A stretch of 64,000 nucleotides of DNA, from contig NZ_FZOW01000002.1 of assembly GCF_900188125.1 (NCBI RefSeq), forward strand, positions 372,001 to 436,000, read 5' to 3'. The notes beneath the pieces are model-generated. The model had not been told where the DNA came from, searched no databases, and was given only the letters and a program-made list of their open reading frames with translations. Below, piece by piece: positions 8,906-18,303 of the stretch; positions within the stretch are counted from its first letter, which is position 1; every line of letters starts with the position of its first letter. Origin of the DNA: Rhodococcoides kyotonense. GTDB lineage: Bacteria; Actinomycetota; Actinomycetes; Mycobacteriales; Mycobacteriaceae. A program made the position numbers and the translations under genes.

Positions 8906-8939
8906 GTGCCTCTCTCCGGCCGAAACTGGAGAGAGGCAC
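8906..8939 (+). terminator. Terminator-like hairpin after the desaturase-like gene
   Basis: A perfect 12-bp stem GTGCCTCTCTCC / GGAGAGAGGCAC with a 10-base loop, followed by CTTTCG. The T run is short, so termination may be partial. Confidence 0.65.
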
Positions 8940-8999
8940 CTTTCGCGTGTGTCGTCTATCCTGAGGCCGGACATCCGATCTCGACGGGGAGGCGGGCTC

Positions 9000-9869
9000 G
9001 TGACAGGCAAGAACACGATCGTGGTCGGAATCGACGGGTCCGAATCCGCCGACCGAGCCGTTGTCTGGGCCGCTCGGACTGCCGCGTCACGCGGGTGGAC
9101 TCTGCGAATCGTCATCGCCGTCGACCCGCCGGCGCATCTCGTCGCGGACGAGGTCGCCGAATTCCGCGCAGTGGCGGGTTCTCGTTTGGTGGCCGCCGAG
9201 GTTCTGGCGCGTGAAAGCGTCGAGCGGCCCGAGTTCGACGTCGTCGTCGAGGCGATCGACGGCAAGGTCGTCGAGGTACTGATGGCCGAATCCAAGGCCC
9301 GCGAGGCGATCGTGCTCGGTGCCAGCGGGCTCGGCGAGTCGGACTCCGGCGTCCTCGGGTCGTCGGCCGTGGCGCTGTGCGCTCACGGGTATGCGCCCGT
9401 CGTCGTGGTTCGCGGCCGCAGTATCGACGGTAGGCCGCCCGCGTACGGTCCGGTCGTCGTCGGTGTCGACGGGTCCGCGCAGAATCAGAGCGCTGTCGGT
9501 GTCGCGTTCGACGAAGCAGCGCAACGTAATTCACCACTCGTCGCGGTGCACGTCTGGTCGGATGTGAATCTTGCGCAGATCTCGGGAGTCCCACGCGAGT
9601 GGGCGTCCATCGAGGCGTCGGAAGAGGCGTTGCTCGCGGAGAGCCTGGCCGGATGGCAGGACAAGTATCCCGACGTCGAGGTGCGACGCGTCGTCGCGCA
9701 GGATCGTCCGGTGCGTGTGTTGAGTCAGCTGTCCGAAGAAGCGTCGTTGATCGTCGTCGGTCACCGCGGTCGGGGCGGTTTCACCGGAATGCTGCTGGGG
9801 TCCACCAGTTACGCCTTGATCCACACTGCGGACTGCCCGGTCATGGTGGTCCGCGGACCGGGGAGCTAG
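9000..9869 (+). CDS. Tandem-domain universal stress protein (UspA family)
   Basis: 289 residues in two Usp domains (about 5-143 and 152-287). Each starts with the strand IVVGIDGS or VVVGVDGS and ends with the ATP-binding G-x2-G-x9-G-S/T pattern (GASGLGESDSGVLGSS at 107-122; GHRGRGGFTGMLLGST near 262). Tandem Usp proteins of this type belong to dormancy or hypoxia responses in mycobacteria. The GTG start at 9000 is set by GGGGAGG at 8986-8992. The frame is open further upstream (to 8760) but that part overlaps the desaturase-like gene and its terminator. The stop overlaps the convergent cupin gene by 4 bp. Confidence 0.93.
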   Translation: MTGKNTIVVGIDGSESADRAVVWAARTAASRGWTLRIVIAVDPPAHLVADEVAEFRAVAGSRLVAAEVLARESVERPEFDVVVEAIDGKVVEVLMAESKAREAIVLGASGLGESDSGVLGSSAVALCAHGYAPVVVVRGRSIDGRPPAYGPVVVGVDGSAQNQSAVGVAFDEAAQRNSPLVAVHVWSDVNLAQISGVPREWASIEASEEALLAESLAGWQDKYPDVEVRRVVAQDRPVRVLSQLSEEASLIVVGHRGRGGFTGMLLGSTSYALIHTADCPVMVVRGPGS

Positions 9870-10192
9870 ACGGCGACGGTCAGCAGAAACGCGACGTCCT
9901 CGATCGCTTCGACGCTGTGCCGGGCGTCGGGAATCACGAGAAGATCGCCCGTCGAACCCTTCCAGGACTTCTCGCCGCTCACGAGCTCGAGTTTGCCGCT
10001 CAGCACGAACACGGTCGACTCACCGCTCAGGTCGTGCTCGGCCAACTTGTTGCCTGCGGCCAGTGCGACGACGGTCTGACGCAGGTGCCGCTGATGGCCG
10101 CCGTAGACGGTCTGCGAACTGCGGCCACTCGACGCGCCCACGGCGAGTTTGAGCTGTTGTCGGGCAAGGGCGGTGAGTGACTTCTTGTCCAT
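9866..10192 (-). CDS. Small cupin-domain protein
   Basis: 108 residues forming a single cupin barrel. Strand segments EHDLSGESTVFVLSGKLEL (motif 1 region) and GDLLVIPDARHSVEAIED (motif 2 region, His in PDARH) are visible. The motif 1 histidine pair is incomplete, so metal binding is uncertain. Proteins of this kind are often annotated as LuxR-associated or stress cupins of unknown role. The ATG at 10192 was preferred to the TTG at 10210. It lies upstream of usp in convergent orientation and downstream of folA on the same strand, with a 61-bp gap. Confidence 0.75.
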   Translation of the reverse strand: MDKKSLTALARQQLKLAVGASSGRSSQTVYGGHQRHLRQTVVALAAGNKLAEHDLSGESTVFVLSGKLELVSGEKSWKGSTGDLLVIPDARHSVEAIEDVAFLLTVAV

Positions 10193-10253
10193 GAGCCCAG
10201 TATGACCCAATCGGGCTTTCGTGCAGAGCGGAGTCGACGAAAGTCCGTGCAGA

Positions 10254-10754
10254 TCAACTGGTTCGGTAAGCCTTGCCGTACTCCACGAACCTGTACCGAG
10301 TCGACTCGTGACGCGAGAACTGCCACTCGCCCGGCGATGCGACCCACTCGCTCGAGATATCCGGCGCGACTGTGTCTCCGGATATCGGAAGGTCGATCTC
10401 GGTCACCTGAAGTTCTGTCGCGAACGGCATTGCGGCTCGGTAGATCTCGCCACCGCCCATGATCCACACGGTGTCGCCGTCGACCGAGTCCAAGGCCTCT
10501 CGGACGCTGGACACCGCGTCGGCGCCATCGGCCTGCCAGTCCGGATTTCGCGTCACGACGATGTTCCGCCGGCCCGGCAGCGGCCTGAACCTGGGTGGCA
10601 GCGAGTCCCACGTCCTGCGGCCCATGACGACCGGGTGATCGAGCGTCGTCGATTTGAAATGAGCGGTGTCCTCGGGAACGCGCCACGGGATGGTGTTGCC
10701 GTCGCCGATGACACCGTCGACCGTCTGTGCCCAGATCAGTCCGATCTTCGTCAC
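10254..10754 (-). CDS. folA: Dihydrofolate reductase
   Basis: 166 residues. It reduces dihydrofolate to tetrahydrofolate with NADPH. Family features are the N-terminal [14 protein letters not shown], the substrate-binding [11 protein letters not shown] (Asp at the usual acidic position), [12 protein letters not shown], the NADPH-loop GRRNIVVTR and [13 protein letters not shown]. Length fits the family. The GTG start overlaps the thyA stop by 4 bp (GTGA), so the two genes are translationally coupled. The pair makes sense because thymidylate synthase turns methylene-tetrahydrofolate into dihydrofolate, which this enzyme recycles. It is the trimethoprim target. Confidence 0.97.
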   Translation of the reverse strand: MTKIGLIWAQTVDGVIGDGNTIPWRVPEDTAHFKSTTLDHPVVMGRRTWDSLPPRFRPLPGRRNIVVTRNPDWQADGADAVSSVREALDSVDGDTVWIMGGGEIYRAAMPFATELQVTEIDLPISGDTVAPDISSEWVASPGEWQFSRHESTRYRFVEYGKAYRTS

Positions 10755-11548
10755 ACTGCCACCGGCGCCTTGATGGTGGGGTGGTGCTGGTAGTCGACGA
10801 TCTCGATGTCCTCGAACGTGTAATCGAAGATGGAATCTCGTTGTGCCAGTTTCAAAGTCGGATACTGGAACGGCTCGCGGGCCAGCTGTTCGGCGACCTG
10901 CTCGCGGTGATTGTCGTAGATGTGGCAGTCACCGCCCGTCCAGACGAAGTCACCGACGCCGAGGCCTGCTTGAGCCGCGACCATGTGAGTCAGCAAGGCG
11001 TAGCTGGCGATGTTGAACGGGACTCCGAGGAACAGGTCCGCGCTGCGCTGGTAGAGCTGGCAGGACAGCTTGCCGTCGGCGACGTAGAACTGGAAGAAGG
11101 CATGGCACGGCGGCAGGGCCATCTGCGGAATGTCGCCGACGTTCCACGACGAGACGATCATGCGTCGGGAGTCGGGGTTGGTTTTCAACGTCTCGAGAAC
11201 CTGGGTGATCTGATCGATGTGCTCACCCGACGGGGTGGGCCACGACCGCCACTGCACTCCGTAGATCGGCCCAAGCTCTCCATCTTCGGCTGCCCACTCG
11301 TCCCAGATCCGGACGCCGTGTTCCTTGAGCCAACCGACGTTGGAATCGCCGCGCAGGAACCACAGGAGCTCGTACACGACAGATTTGAGGTGCACTCGCT
11401 TGGTCGTGATCAGAGGGAAACCCTCGGACAGATCGAAGCGCATCTGATGCCCGAAAATACTGGTGGTTCCCGTGCCGGTGCGATCCGACTTCGCGGTGCC
11501 GGTCTCGGACACGAGCCGCAGCAAATCCTCGTACGGGGTTGAAACCAT
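10751..11548 (-). CDS. thyA: Thymidylate synthase
   Basis: 265 residues. It methylates dUMP to dTMP using methylene-tetrahydrofolate. The active-site cysteine lies in [14 protein letters not shown], the phosphate-binding arginines in [10 protein letters not shown], and the dUMP-binding segment in [18 protein letters not shown]. Length equals that of the E. coli enzyme. The ATG at 11548 begins [10 protein letters not shown]; a longer frame starting at 11575 has no family similarity. It is the first gene of the thyA-folA pair and divergent from the glycosylase gene, with a 53-bp spacer that must hold both promoters. Confidence 0.97.
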   Translation of the reverse strand: MVSTPYEDLLRLVSETGTAKSDRTGTGTTSIFGHQMRFDLSEGFPLITTKRVHLKSVVYELLWFLRGDSNVGWLKEHGVRIWDEWAAEDGELGPIYGVQWRSWPTPSGEHIDQITQVLETLKTNPDSRRMIVSSWNVGDIPQMALPPCHAFFQFYVADGKLSCQLYQRSADLFLGVPFNIASYALLTHMVAAQAGLGVGDFVWTGGDCHIYDNHREQVAEQLAREPFQYPTLKLAQRDSIFDYTFEDIEIVDYQHHPTIKAPVAV

Positions 11549-11601
11549 GGTCGCCAGTCTATATCCCGTGCACAAGCGGTTCGGGACCGCATAATGGGGC
11601 C

Positions 11602-12468
11602 ATGCCTGAGCTACCCGAGGTCGAAGCGCTCGCCGGGTTTCTACGCGAGCATGCTGTGCGATCCGTCGTCGGCCGCATCGACATCGCGGCGCTGAGTGTG
11701 TTGAAGACGTTCGACCCTCCGATCACCGTCCTGCAGGGGCGCGATGTGACCGATGCCGCGCGCTTCGGCAAACATTTGGCGTTGCAGGCGGGCGACCTGT
11801 GGCTCATCACGCATCTGTCCCGCGGCGGCTGGTTGCGGTGGACGGACAACCCCAGTGCCGCACCCCCGAAGCCCGGCAAGGGGCCTCTTGCGCTGCGGGT
11901 GCACTTCTTCACGCCGGAGGGGTCGACACCCGCCTTCGACCTCACCGAGGCGGGGACGAAGAAGAGGCTCGCCGTGTGGCTCGTGCACGATCCCCAGGAA
12001 GTCCCTGGTATCGCTCGACTCGGTCCCGACGCGCTGGCCGTCACCGAACCCGAGTTCGCGGAGATCCTCGGCAGCACGACGGCCAGGCTGAAGACCTCAC
12101 TCGTCGACCAGTCGCTTCTCGCCGGCATCGGTAACGCCTACTCCGACGAGATACTGCACGTGGCGAAACTGTCGCCGTTCGCGTCGTCCAGCAAGCTGGA
12201 CGCCGAATCCGTCTCGGTTCTGTATCGGGCCATGCGTGACGTGCTGGCCGACGCGGTGGCCCGGTCGGAGGGACAGGACGCCGCGAGGCTCAAGGGGGAG
12301 AAGCGGTCCGGGATGCGGGTACATGCCAGAACAGGCCTGCCGTGTCCCGTCTGCGGCGACCCGGTCCGCGAGGTCTCCTACGCGGAGCGTTCCTTTCAGT
12401 ACTGTGCGACGTGCCAGACGGGCGGCAAGATTCTCGCCGACCGCCGCATGTCGCGTCTGCTCAAGTAG
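11602..12468 (+). CDS. Fpg/Nei-family DNA glycosylase
   Basis: 288 residues for base-excision repair of oxidised bases. The start [10 protein letters not shown] supplies the catalytic N-terminal Pro2 and Glu3. Lys57 (RFGKHLAL) matches the Fpg phosphate/lesion lysine. A zinc finger with Cys248, Cys251, Cys268 and Cys271 closes the protein, and the helix-two-turn-helix ([21 protein letters not shown]) lies before it. It is not the classic MutM and looks closer to the second actinobacterial Fpg/Nei paralogue. In M. tuberculosis a shortened relative lies close to pgi, as this gene does. The end overlaps the convergent carboxylesterase by 8 bp. Confidence 0.93.
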   Translation: MPELPEVEALAGFLREHAVRSVVGRIDIAALSVLKTFDPPITVLQGRDVTDAARFGKHLALQAGDLWLITHLSRGGWLRWTDNPSAAPPKPGKGPLALRVHFFTPEGSTPAFDLTEAGTKKRLAVWLVHDPQEVPGIARLGPDALAVTEPEFAEILGSTTARLKTSLVDQSLLAGIGNAYSDEILHVAKLSPFASSSKLDAESVSVLYRAMRDVLADAVARSEGQDAARLKGEKRSGMRVHARTGLPCPVCGDPVREVSYAERSFQYCATCQTGGKILADRRMSRLLK

Positions 12469-14002
12469 GGGACGGTTCCGTCTTCTGACTCGCGTACCCG
12501 CGGTAGCCCTCCCAGGCGCGACGACGGTCGCGTCGGGGATCTCGTTGCACGCGGGTGCGGCTGTCGAATATGACCGTCTCGCGGCTCTGCTCGTCGTACT
12601 TCGGCCATGACGGCAACGGCGCGCCTGTGCGTGCGAACTCGAGCCAGTGCGATTGCACCTGCTCGGTGACCTCGGCGAACGCCTTCCGTCCGCCAGGCAG
12701 CGTCATCGCCTTTCCGAAAGCGGTTGCACCGATGCCGAACACGGCGAACAGTTCGAAGCCGTGCGTCGCGTCGAGCCCGAGCAGTCGCATGATGCGCGGC
12801 GCGAAATCGAAGCGATAGCTGTACGTGGGTGCCCGACGCGAATGCGCTTCCGCGACTTCCAGCGACGGCTTCCAGAACGTGAAGTCGCCGCCGAGGTCGA
12901 TTGCTGCATTCTCGCCCGGGTATCCTGGATACGCTTCGGTGACAACGGCTTTGGCGTCGGGGTCGGTCAGTGCGAACAGCTTGTCGATGCGTTCCGGGTT
13001 GGTGGGCAACGCGTCGAGCACCTTGGGGAACAACGTGCCTTCGCGGCCGTTGGTACCGATGATCAACGGAACGTCGTGTGCAGTGCCGTCGACGTATGCG
13101 TCGAGCGGATTCTGCGGTAGATAGTCCCCGTCGACGACGGGTCCGAACGGGTGCAGACCCGGGGTTCGTGTCGCGACAGTCAGGGCGAGTTTGGTTCCTG
13201 CACGGCCCAATTGGGTGACGTCTGCGGTGTCGAGTGCGTGTGCCGGGTCGTCGCCGCCGAGGAATTCAAGATACTCGGTTGCCCAGAGTGTCGCGTTCTC
13301 GTGCGTGCCGACGAGGCCCGGCGCCGAGCTCTCGGCGATCGCCTGTGCGAACAGGCCTTTCGCGGCGGGGGTGGCCAACAGCGTTGTGACGGCGTTTCCT
13401 CCCGCGGATTCGCCGAAGACCGTCACGTTGGCGGGGTCGCCGCCGAACTGGGAGATGTTGCGCTGGACCCATTCCAGGGCGGCCACTTGGTCGCGCAGCC
13501 CGAGGTTGGAGTCGAACTGCCTTGTCTCGGTGGAGAACTGGGTCAGGTCGAGATAACCGAGCGCACCGAGCCGGTAGTTGATCGACACGTAGACGATGCC
13601 GTCGCCGTCCTTCGTCGACCGACGAACCAGAGAGCCGCCGCCGTACAACGGTGTCGCCGACGTGCCGAGCGTGTAGGCGCCGCCGTGGATGAATACCATG
13701 ACCGGCCGCGGCGTCGCGCTGGGTCGTCCTGGTGCCAGCACGTTGAGCGTCAGGCAGTCTTCGCTCGACGGCTGGTACTTGCCGATCGACAGCATCGTGC
13801 CGCGCTTGTGCTGGACCGAGGCATTGCCCCACTCGGTCGCGTCGCGCACGCCGTTCCACGACAGAGCAGGCTGCGGCGCGCGCAGGCGAAGGGGACCGAC
13901 GGGAGGCGCTGCGTAGGGGATCCCTCGCCAGGTGACGAGATCGCCCACCGTCTTGCCCTCGACGACGCCGTCCGACGTGGCGATTCTGGTGTTGAAAGCC
14001 AT
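12461..14002 (-). CDS. Type B carboxylesterase (alpha/beta hydrolase)
   Basis: 513 residues of the carboxylesterase/para-nitrobenzyl esterase family. It shows the oxyanion-hole HGG (106-108), the nucleophile elbow GESAGG with Ser199, an acidic residue likely in GREGTLF (about 320), and a histidine in THGFELFAVFG (about 425) in the place of the triad His. An SEDCLTLNVLAP segment is the family signature. No signal peptide is visible, so it is probably cytoplasmic. The ATG at 14002 was chosen because the frame upstream (to 14665) is antisense to the MOSC gene. It is divergent from that gene, with a 33-bp gap. Substrate unknown. Confidence 0.92.
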   Translation of the reverse strand: MAFNTRIATSDGVVEGKTVGDLVTWRGIPYAAPPVGPLRLRAPQPALSWNGVRDATEWGNASVQHKRGTMLSIGKYQPSSEDCLTLNVLAPGRPSATPRPVMVFIHGGAYTLGTSATPLYGGGSLVRRSTKDGDGIVYVSINYRLGALGYLDLTQFSTETRQFDSNLGLRDQVAALEWVQRNISQFGGDPANVTVFGESAGGNAVTTLLATPAAKGLFAQAIAESSAPGLVGTHENATLWATEYLEFLGGDDPAHALDTADVTQLGRAGTKLALTVATRTPGLHPFGPVVDGDYLPQNPLDAYVDGTAHDVPLIIGTNGREGTLFPKVLDALPTNPERIDKLFALTDPDAKAVVTEAYPGYPGENAAIDLGGDFTFWKPSLEVAEAHSRRAPTYSYRFDFAPRIMRLLGLDATHGFELFAVFGIGATAFGKAMTLPGGRKAFAEVTEQVQSHWLEFARTGAPLPSWPKYDEQSRETVIFDSRTRVQRDPRRDRRRAWEGYRGYASQKTEPSPT

Positions 14003-14035
14003 GGCGACGAGTGTACGTAGTGGAGACTCGACGGC

Positions 14036-14623
14036 ATGGTGTTCGAGTATCGCGCGGAAATTCTGCAGCTTCTGGTGTCGCCGGCGCACGCGTATTTCGG
14101 TCGGTCGAAAGATGGCCCGGCCGACGACGTGCGGACCGATCTCGTCGATCGAGTGGACGTCGTCGCGGGCAAGGGCATTCGCGGGGACCGCTTCTTCGGC
14201 GTGAAAGCGCACACCGAGGCGGCGGTGACGTTCCTGGCCGTCGAGGCATGGGAAGCCGTTGGCGACGTGCTGGCGACGGACATGCCGGACACGGCAGTGG
14301 CCAGGCGCAACGTCGTCGTACGAGGTCTGGAGCTCGACCCGTTGCGCGGTCTGGAATTCGAACTGGATTCCGGTGACGGTCCGGTCCGGTTCCGCGGAGG
14401 TCGCCCTGCTCACCCGTGTGCCTGGATGGACACGATGGTCGTGGACGGGGCGCGCAAGGCGCTGATCGGTCGAGGTGGCCTGCGAACGGAACCCCTGAAC
14501 GACGGGATTCTGCGGGTCGGGAACGTGATCGTGCGCTCGCCGGTCGAGTTGGATGCGTCGAAAGCTGCCGATCAGGTCAAGCGAGCCCAGCCGGGTGCGG
14601 CTACGCCACCCGTGCGTGCGTAG
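14036..14623 (+). CDS. MOSC-domain protein
   Basis: 195 residues containing a MOSC domain, the fold that binds the molybdenum cofactor or handles sulfur in Moco sulfurases, YiiM and mARC. Visible are GIRGDRFFG (48-56), ARRNVVVRGLEL (89-100) and the conserved cysteine Cys128 in HPCAWMD. No PLP-dependent desulfurase domain is attached, so the partner or substrate is unknown. The last four codons and the stop (Pro-Val-Arg-Ala-TAG) lie inside a 50-bp palindromic repeat (14607-14656), which suggests that the repeat replaced the original C-terminus. Confidence 0.88.
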   Translation: MVFEYRAEILQLLVSPAHAYFGRSKDGPADDVRTDLVDRVDVVAGKGIRGDRFFGVKAHTEAAVTFLAVEAWEAVGDVLATDMPDTAVARRNVVVRGLELDPLRGLEFELDSGDGPVRFRGGRPAHPCAWMDTMVVDGARKALIGRGGLRTEPLNDGILRVGNVIVRSPVELDASKAADQVKRAQPGAATPPVRA

Positions 14624-14656
14624 TTGGGGCGGGGACCAACTTTGCACGCACGGGCG
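14607..14656. repeat. 50-bp palindromic intergenic repeat, copy A
   Basis: A near-perfect inverted repeat: the left arm starts CACCCGTGCGTGCGTAGTTG and the right arm ends CCAACTTTGCACGCACGGGC. Pairing extends outward as GCGGCT / AGCCGC. It is the same element, base for base in most positions, as copy B at 51764-51813. It overlaps the end of the MOSC gene. Confidence 0.9.
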
Positions 14657-14668
14657 GAGCCGCACTGT

Positions 14669-14723
14669 TGCCCATGAAGTGAATCTATGCCCATAATGTG
14701 AGCGAAGGTGTGGCTCGTCACAC
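14669..14723 (+). promoter_or_regulatory. Candidate operator/promoter of the GntP operon
   Basis: Two direct repeats TGCCCAT(G/A)A(A/T)GTGA at 14669-14682 and 14688-14701 are 19 bp apart, close to two helical turns. An inverted repeat GTGTG-N6-CACAC follows at 14708-14723. All lie 45-100 bp before gntP. They are plausible sites for the IclR-type regulator encoded at the far end of the operon (inference). Confidence 0.4.
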
Positions 14724-14768
14724 TCGGGCGCGCGGGATGGCGCCTCTCACTACGTGGAAAGAACCCTG

Positions 14769-16178
14769 ATGTCCGATATGTGGATCGTGATCCATACGGC
14801 GATAGCCGTCCTGGCGGTGGTCGTCTTCATCGTCCGGTTCCATTTCAACCCCGTCGTCTCACTGGTCCTCGGCGCCGGCTACCTCGGGTTGGCGACGAAA
14901 CTCGGTGTGTCGACCACCGTCGACACCATCACCGGAGGTTTCGGCGAGATCATGGCCGAGGTAGGGCTCCTCATTGCATTCGGCGTGCTCATGGGCGCCG
15001 TACTGCAGGAGATGAAGGCTATTCAACGCCTCGTCGGAACCCTGCTGAAGACGTTCGGCCCCAAGCGGCTTCCGTACGCGCTGTCGCTGACCATTGCGAC
15101 GGTGCTCCAGTCGATCTTCCTCGACGTTCTGCTGGTCATCTCGGCACCGCTCGCACGCAACCTGGCGCCGAAAATCGGCAAACTCGGTACCGCCCGCATG
15201 GCGACGGCGCTGGCAATCGGCCTCGAATGCGGCATCGTGTTCATGGTTCCCGGCGTCGCTGCCCTCGCACTTGCGGGCCTCCTCGGTGTGCCACTGGGCA
15301 AGATGATGATCTACGGGCTGATCCTGATCGTTCCCGTCGTCGTCATCTCCATTGCCATCATGACGTTCGCATTCCGGCGCGGCTGGTGGAACGAGGAGAA
15401 GGACGAGCAGGAATTCATCTCACTGGGTCATTCCGCAGGCTCCACTCCCGACGGCGCGGAACTGGAGGAAGACAAGGTCGAGGACGAGCCCACCGGATCC
15501 GGCGGGGTCGCGCAGGCAGTACGCGTCGAAAAAGAGACCCGCCTCGTCGTACTGCTGTCCCCGCTGCTCTTGTCCCTTCTTCTCATCGCGACCGGCGCAG
15601 TGCTCGAAGTAGCCGAAATCTCCATTCCGATAGTCGAATTCATCTCGAGCCCGGTCATCGCACTACTCATCGGTCTTGTCGGAACCTGCCTGATCGCGCG
15701 CTACACCGTCGGCCAGAAACGCGTCGAGAAGGCGTTGGGTCGCGGCTTCGCCGAGAGCGGTCAGATTCTCATCCTGACGGGCGTCGGCGGTTCGCTCGCC
15801 GCGATGATCAAGGCAGCGGGACTCGGCGAGATCCTGGGACAGTACTTCACCGCCAGCACTGCAGCGCCGTTGCTGATGGTGTGGGTCATCGCGGCTGCCC
15901 TGCACATCGCCGTCGGCTCGGTGACGATCTCGGCGATCACGTCGGCGGGCATCCTCGCGCCCGTCGCGCCGCTGATCGGCCTAGACCCGGTGTTCATCGC
16001 GCTGGCCGCAGGTGCAGGTTCGCTGTTCGCGGTACACGTCACCAGCAATACGTTCTGGCTGCTGCAGTCGTTGATGGGGCAGAGCACAAGGGGCACACTG
16101 AAGACATGCTCGGTCGGCGTCTCCGTCGCGTCCGTCGTCGCGATTCTGCTGATCCTGCCCATGAGTTGGGTTCTCTGA
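14769..16178 (+). CDS. GntP-family (gluconate/hydroxyacid:H+) permease
   Basis: 469 residues with about 12 hydrophobic segments, of the GntP family that imports gluconate and related sugar acids or hydroxyacids with protons. Characteristic parts are the N-terminal GGFGEIMAEVGLLIAFGVLMG, a long hydrophilic acidic loop (about 205-260, rich in Glu/Asp), and the C-terminal AAGAGSLFAVHVTSNTFWLL. GGAAAG (14757-14762) precedes the ATG at 14769. It heads an operon with the next three genes, so its substrate is probably the acid they degrade. That substrate is not evident from sequence. Confidence 0.9.
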   Translation: MSDMWIVIHTAIAVLAVVVFIVRFHFNPVVSLVLGAGYLGLATKLGVSTTVDTITGGFGEIMAEVGLLIAFGVLMGAVLQEMKAIQRLVGTLLKTFGPKRLPYALSLTIATVLQSIFLDVLLVISAPLARNLAPKIGKLGTARMATALAIGLECGIVFMVPGVAALALAGLLGVPLGKMMIYGLILIVPVVVISIAIMTFAFRRGWWNEEKDEQEFISLGHSAGSTPDGAELEEDKVEDEPTGSGGVAQAVRVEKETRLVVLLSPLLLSLLLIATGAVLEVAEISIPIVEFISSPVIALLIGLVGTCLIARYTVGQKRVEKALGRGFAESGQILILTGVGGSLAAMIKAAGLGEILGQYFTASTAAPLLMVWVIAAALHIAVGSVTISAITSAGILAPVAPLIGLDPVFIALAAGAGSLFAVHVTSNTFWLLQSLMGQSTRGTLKTCSVGVSVASVVAILLILPMSWVL

Positions 16179-16192
16179 GAGGGTAATTGGAC

Positions 16193-17380
16193 ATGAATGC
16201 ACTCCCACTGAGCGGGGTCCGAGTTCTGGAACTCGGAAACTACATCGCCGCACCGACCGCGGCCAGGATGCTGGCGGATTTCGGTGCCGAAGTCATCAAG
16301 GTCGAACGCCCCGGCACCGGCGACGAGCTGCGCAACTGGCGTCTGTACTCCGGAACGACCTCGATGCTGTATCGCACGATCAACCGGAACAAGAAGTCCA
16401 TCGTGCTGGACCTGCGTACCGAGCAAGGCCGCCAGGACGTCATCGATCTCGCCGCGAAATGCGACATCGTGCTCGAGAACTTTCGACCCGGAACACTCGA
16501 GAAGTGGGGTCTGTCGCCCGAAACTCTCAGCGAGAAGAACCCCGATCTCATCATCACCCGCATCTCGGCATTCGGGCAGACCGGGCCGATGTCGGAGCGG
16601 CCGGGCTTCGCCGCCGTCGCCGAATCGTACGGTGGCTTCCGCAATCTGGTCGGTGATCCCGACCGTCCGCCTGTCCGTGTGGGTGTATCGATCGGCGATT
16701 CGATCGCCGGTCTGTACGCCGCATTCGGTTGTGTCATGGCACTTTTCCAACGCCAAGTAGCGAAAGGTGGACTGTCGCTGGAACAGCGGTCGATCGACGT
16801 CGCACTCAACGAATCGATTCTGTCGATGATGGAATCGTTGATCCCGGACTACCTTGCCTACGGCGTCGAACGTGAACGCACCGGCGGCCGGATGGAAGGG
16901 ATCGCACCGTCCAACGCCTACATGTGCAACGACGGCCACTCGATCGTCGTCGCAGGCAACGGCGACGCCATCTTCCAGCGCTACATGGACACGATCGAGC
17001 GTCCGGACCTCGGTGCAGATCCCGAGCTGGCCACCAACGCCGGACGCTGGAAGCGCCGTGACGAACTCGACGCCGCGATCAGCGCGTGGACCGGAATGCG
17101 TTCTCGCGACGAGGCATTGAAGCAACTCGACGCCGCCGGGGTGCCGTCCGGCCCGATCTACACTGCAGCCGATGTCGTCGCCGACGAACAGTACAACGCG
17201 CGCAACATGATCCAGCACTTCGCCGTCGACACGGGAGGCGAACAGCCTGCCGACGTCGGATTCGTCGGGGTGGTTCCCGTCATCGGCGACCGTTCGATTC
17301 CGATTCGTTCCGTCGGGCCGGATCTGGGAGAACATACGACAGAAGTACTGCGAGACCTACTGGGCAGGGAGGACGCCTGA
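16193..17380 (+). CDS. Class III CoA-transferase (CaiB/BaiF family)
   Basis: 395 residues. Family III enzymes move CoA between carboxylic acids through an aspartyl-CoA intermediate. The catalytic aspartate is Asp169 in IGDSIAGLYAAFG, the same number as in formyl-CoA transferase. The N-terminal VLELGNYIAAPTAARMLADF and RNKKSIVLDLR are typical. GAGAGGG at 16177-16183 supports the ATG at 16193. It lies 14 bp after the permease gene and shares a TGATG junction with the lyase gene. It probably activates the imported acid to its CoA thioester for cleavage by the next enzyme (inference). Confidence 0.93.
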   Translation: MNALPLSGVRVLELGNYIAAPTAARMLADFGAEVIKVERPGTGDELRNWRLYSGTTSMLYRTINRNKKSIVLDLRTEQGRQDVIDLAAKCDIVLENFRPGTLEKWGLSPETLSEKNPDLIITRISAFGQTGPMSERPGFAAVAESYGGFRNLVGDPDRPPVRVGVSIGDSIAGLYAAFGCVMALFQRQVAKGGLSLEQRSIDVALNESILSMMESLIPDYLAYGVERERTGGRMEGIAPSNAYMCNDGHSIVVAGNGDAIFQRYMDTIERPDLGADPELATNAGRWKRRDELDAAISAWTGMRSRDEALKQLDAAGVPSGPIYTAADVVADEQYNARNMIQHFAVDTGGEQPADVGFVGVVPVIGDRSIPIRSVGPDLGEHTTEVLRDLLGREDA

Positions 17381-18303
17381 TGTACGAGTTCGAACCTAAA
17401 GCGCAGTTGCGTGATGTGACGCTGCGCGACGGCTTGCAGCTCACCGGAAAACTGCTGTCCACCGAAAGAAAGCTCGAGGTGGCCAGAGGCCTTCTGGCGG
17501 CTGGTGTTCCGTCGCTCGAGATCGGTTCGATGGCGCGCGGAGATCTGGTACCGCCGATGGCGAACACCCTGGAGGTCATTGGCGAGTTGACCGCCGAGGA
17601 GCTCGAGAAGTGTTGGGTCTGGGTGGCCACACCCCGGCATATCGAGAAGGCTGCCGCCGCCGGCGCACGCAACTTCCAATATTGCTTCTCGGCGTCGGAT
17701 TCGCACAACAAGGCGAACATCGGCCGGGAGACGGAAGTGAGTCTGGCCGCGATGCCGGAGGCCGTCGAGATCACGCGCAGTGTCGACGGGCAGATTCAGT
17801 TGTGCATCGCCACGTCGTTCACCTGCCCGTTCGAGGGGCAGGTACCGCAGGACCGTGTGCTGGACATCGCGCGCGACGAGCGTGCCCATGGGGCAACGGA
17901 CATCGTCATCTGCGACACCCTCGGGCAAGCCGTCCCTGTGCAGGTGTCGTCGTTGATCACCCGCGTCGCACAGGAAACCCCGCAGCGCCGCATCGTCTTC
18001 CACGGCCACGACACCTGGGGTCTCGGCGTCGCGAACACGCTCGCAGCCATCACCGCAGGAGCCACGCTGGTCGACGGTTCACTCGGCGGCCTCGGAGGCT
18101 GCCCCTTCGCTCCCGGCGCCAGCGGCAACACATCGAGCGAAGATATCTTGTTCGCGACGCGGCCGGACTGGTTCCAGCCCGATACGCTTGCCACCATGGT
18201 CGACATATCCGAGAAACTCCTCGCCGAGCTGGGTGAGCCCATGCGCTCCAAAACCGTTCAGGGTGCGCGGTCGAACGCCGCGGCATTCGAGTGGGTCATA
18301 TGA
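17380..18303 (+). CDS. HMG-CoA lyase-like enzyme (DRE-TIM metallolyase)
   Basis: 307 residues. The TIM-barrel features of 3-hydroxy-3-methylglutaryl-CoA lyase are present: R-D-G-L-Q with Arg16 and Asp17, Glu47 (LEIGSM), metal ligands His208 and His210 in HGHDT, and the G-loop GGLGGCPFAPGASGN with Cys241 at the catalytic-cysteine position. It should split a 3-hydroxyacyl-CoA into acetyl-CoA (or propionyl-CoA) plus an oxoacid. Because it follows a CoA-transferase and precedes a 2-hydroxyacid dehydrogenase, the substrate may not be HMG-CoA itself. Malyl- or citramalyl-type CoA esters are possible. Its start overlaps the previous stop by 1 bp. Confidence 0.9.
   Translation: MYEFEPKAQLRDVTLRDGLQLTGKLLSTERKLEVARGLLAAGVPSLEIGSMARGDLVPPMANTLEVIGELTAEELEKCWVWVATPRHIEKAAAAGARNFQYCFSASDSHNKANIGRETEVSLAAMPEAVEITRSVDGQIQLCIATSFTCPFEGQVPQDRVLDIARDERAHGATDIVICDTLGQAVPVQVSSLITRVAQETPQRRIVFHGHDTWGLGVANTLAAITAGATLVDGSLGGLGGCPFAPGASGNTSSEDILFATRPDWFQPDTLATMVDISEKLLAELGEPMRSKTVQGARSNAAAFEWVI

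Noticed and set aside
7919-9295. 458-residue minus-strand frame opposite desaturase-like and usp genes
   Set aside because: Antisense shadow with no protein family features.
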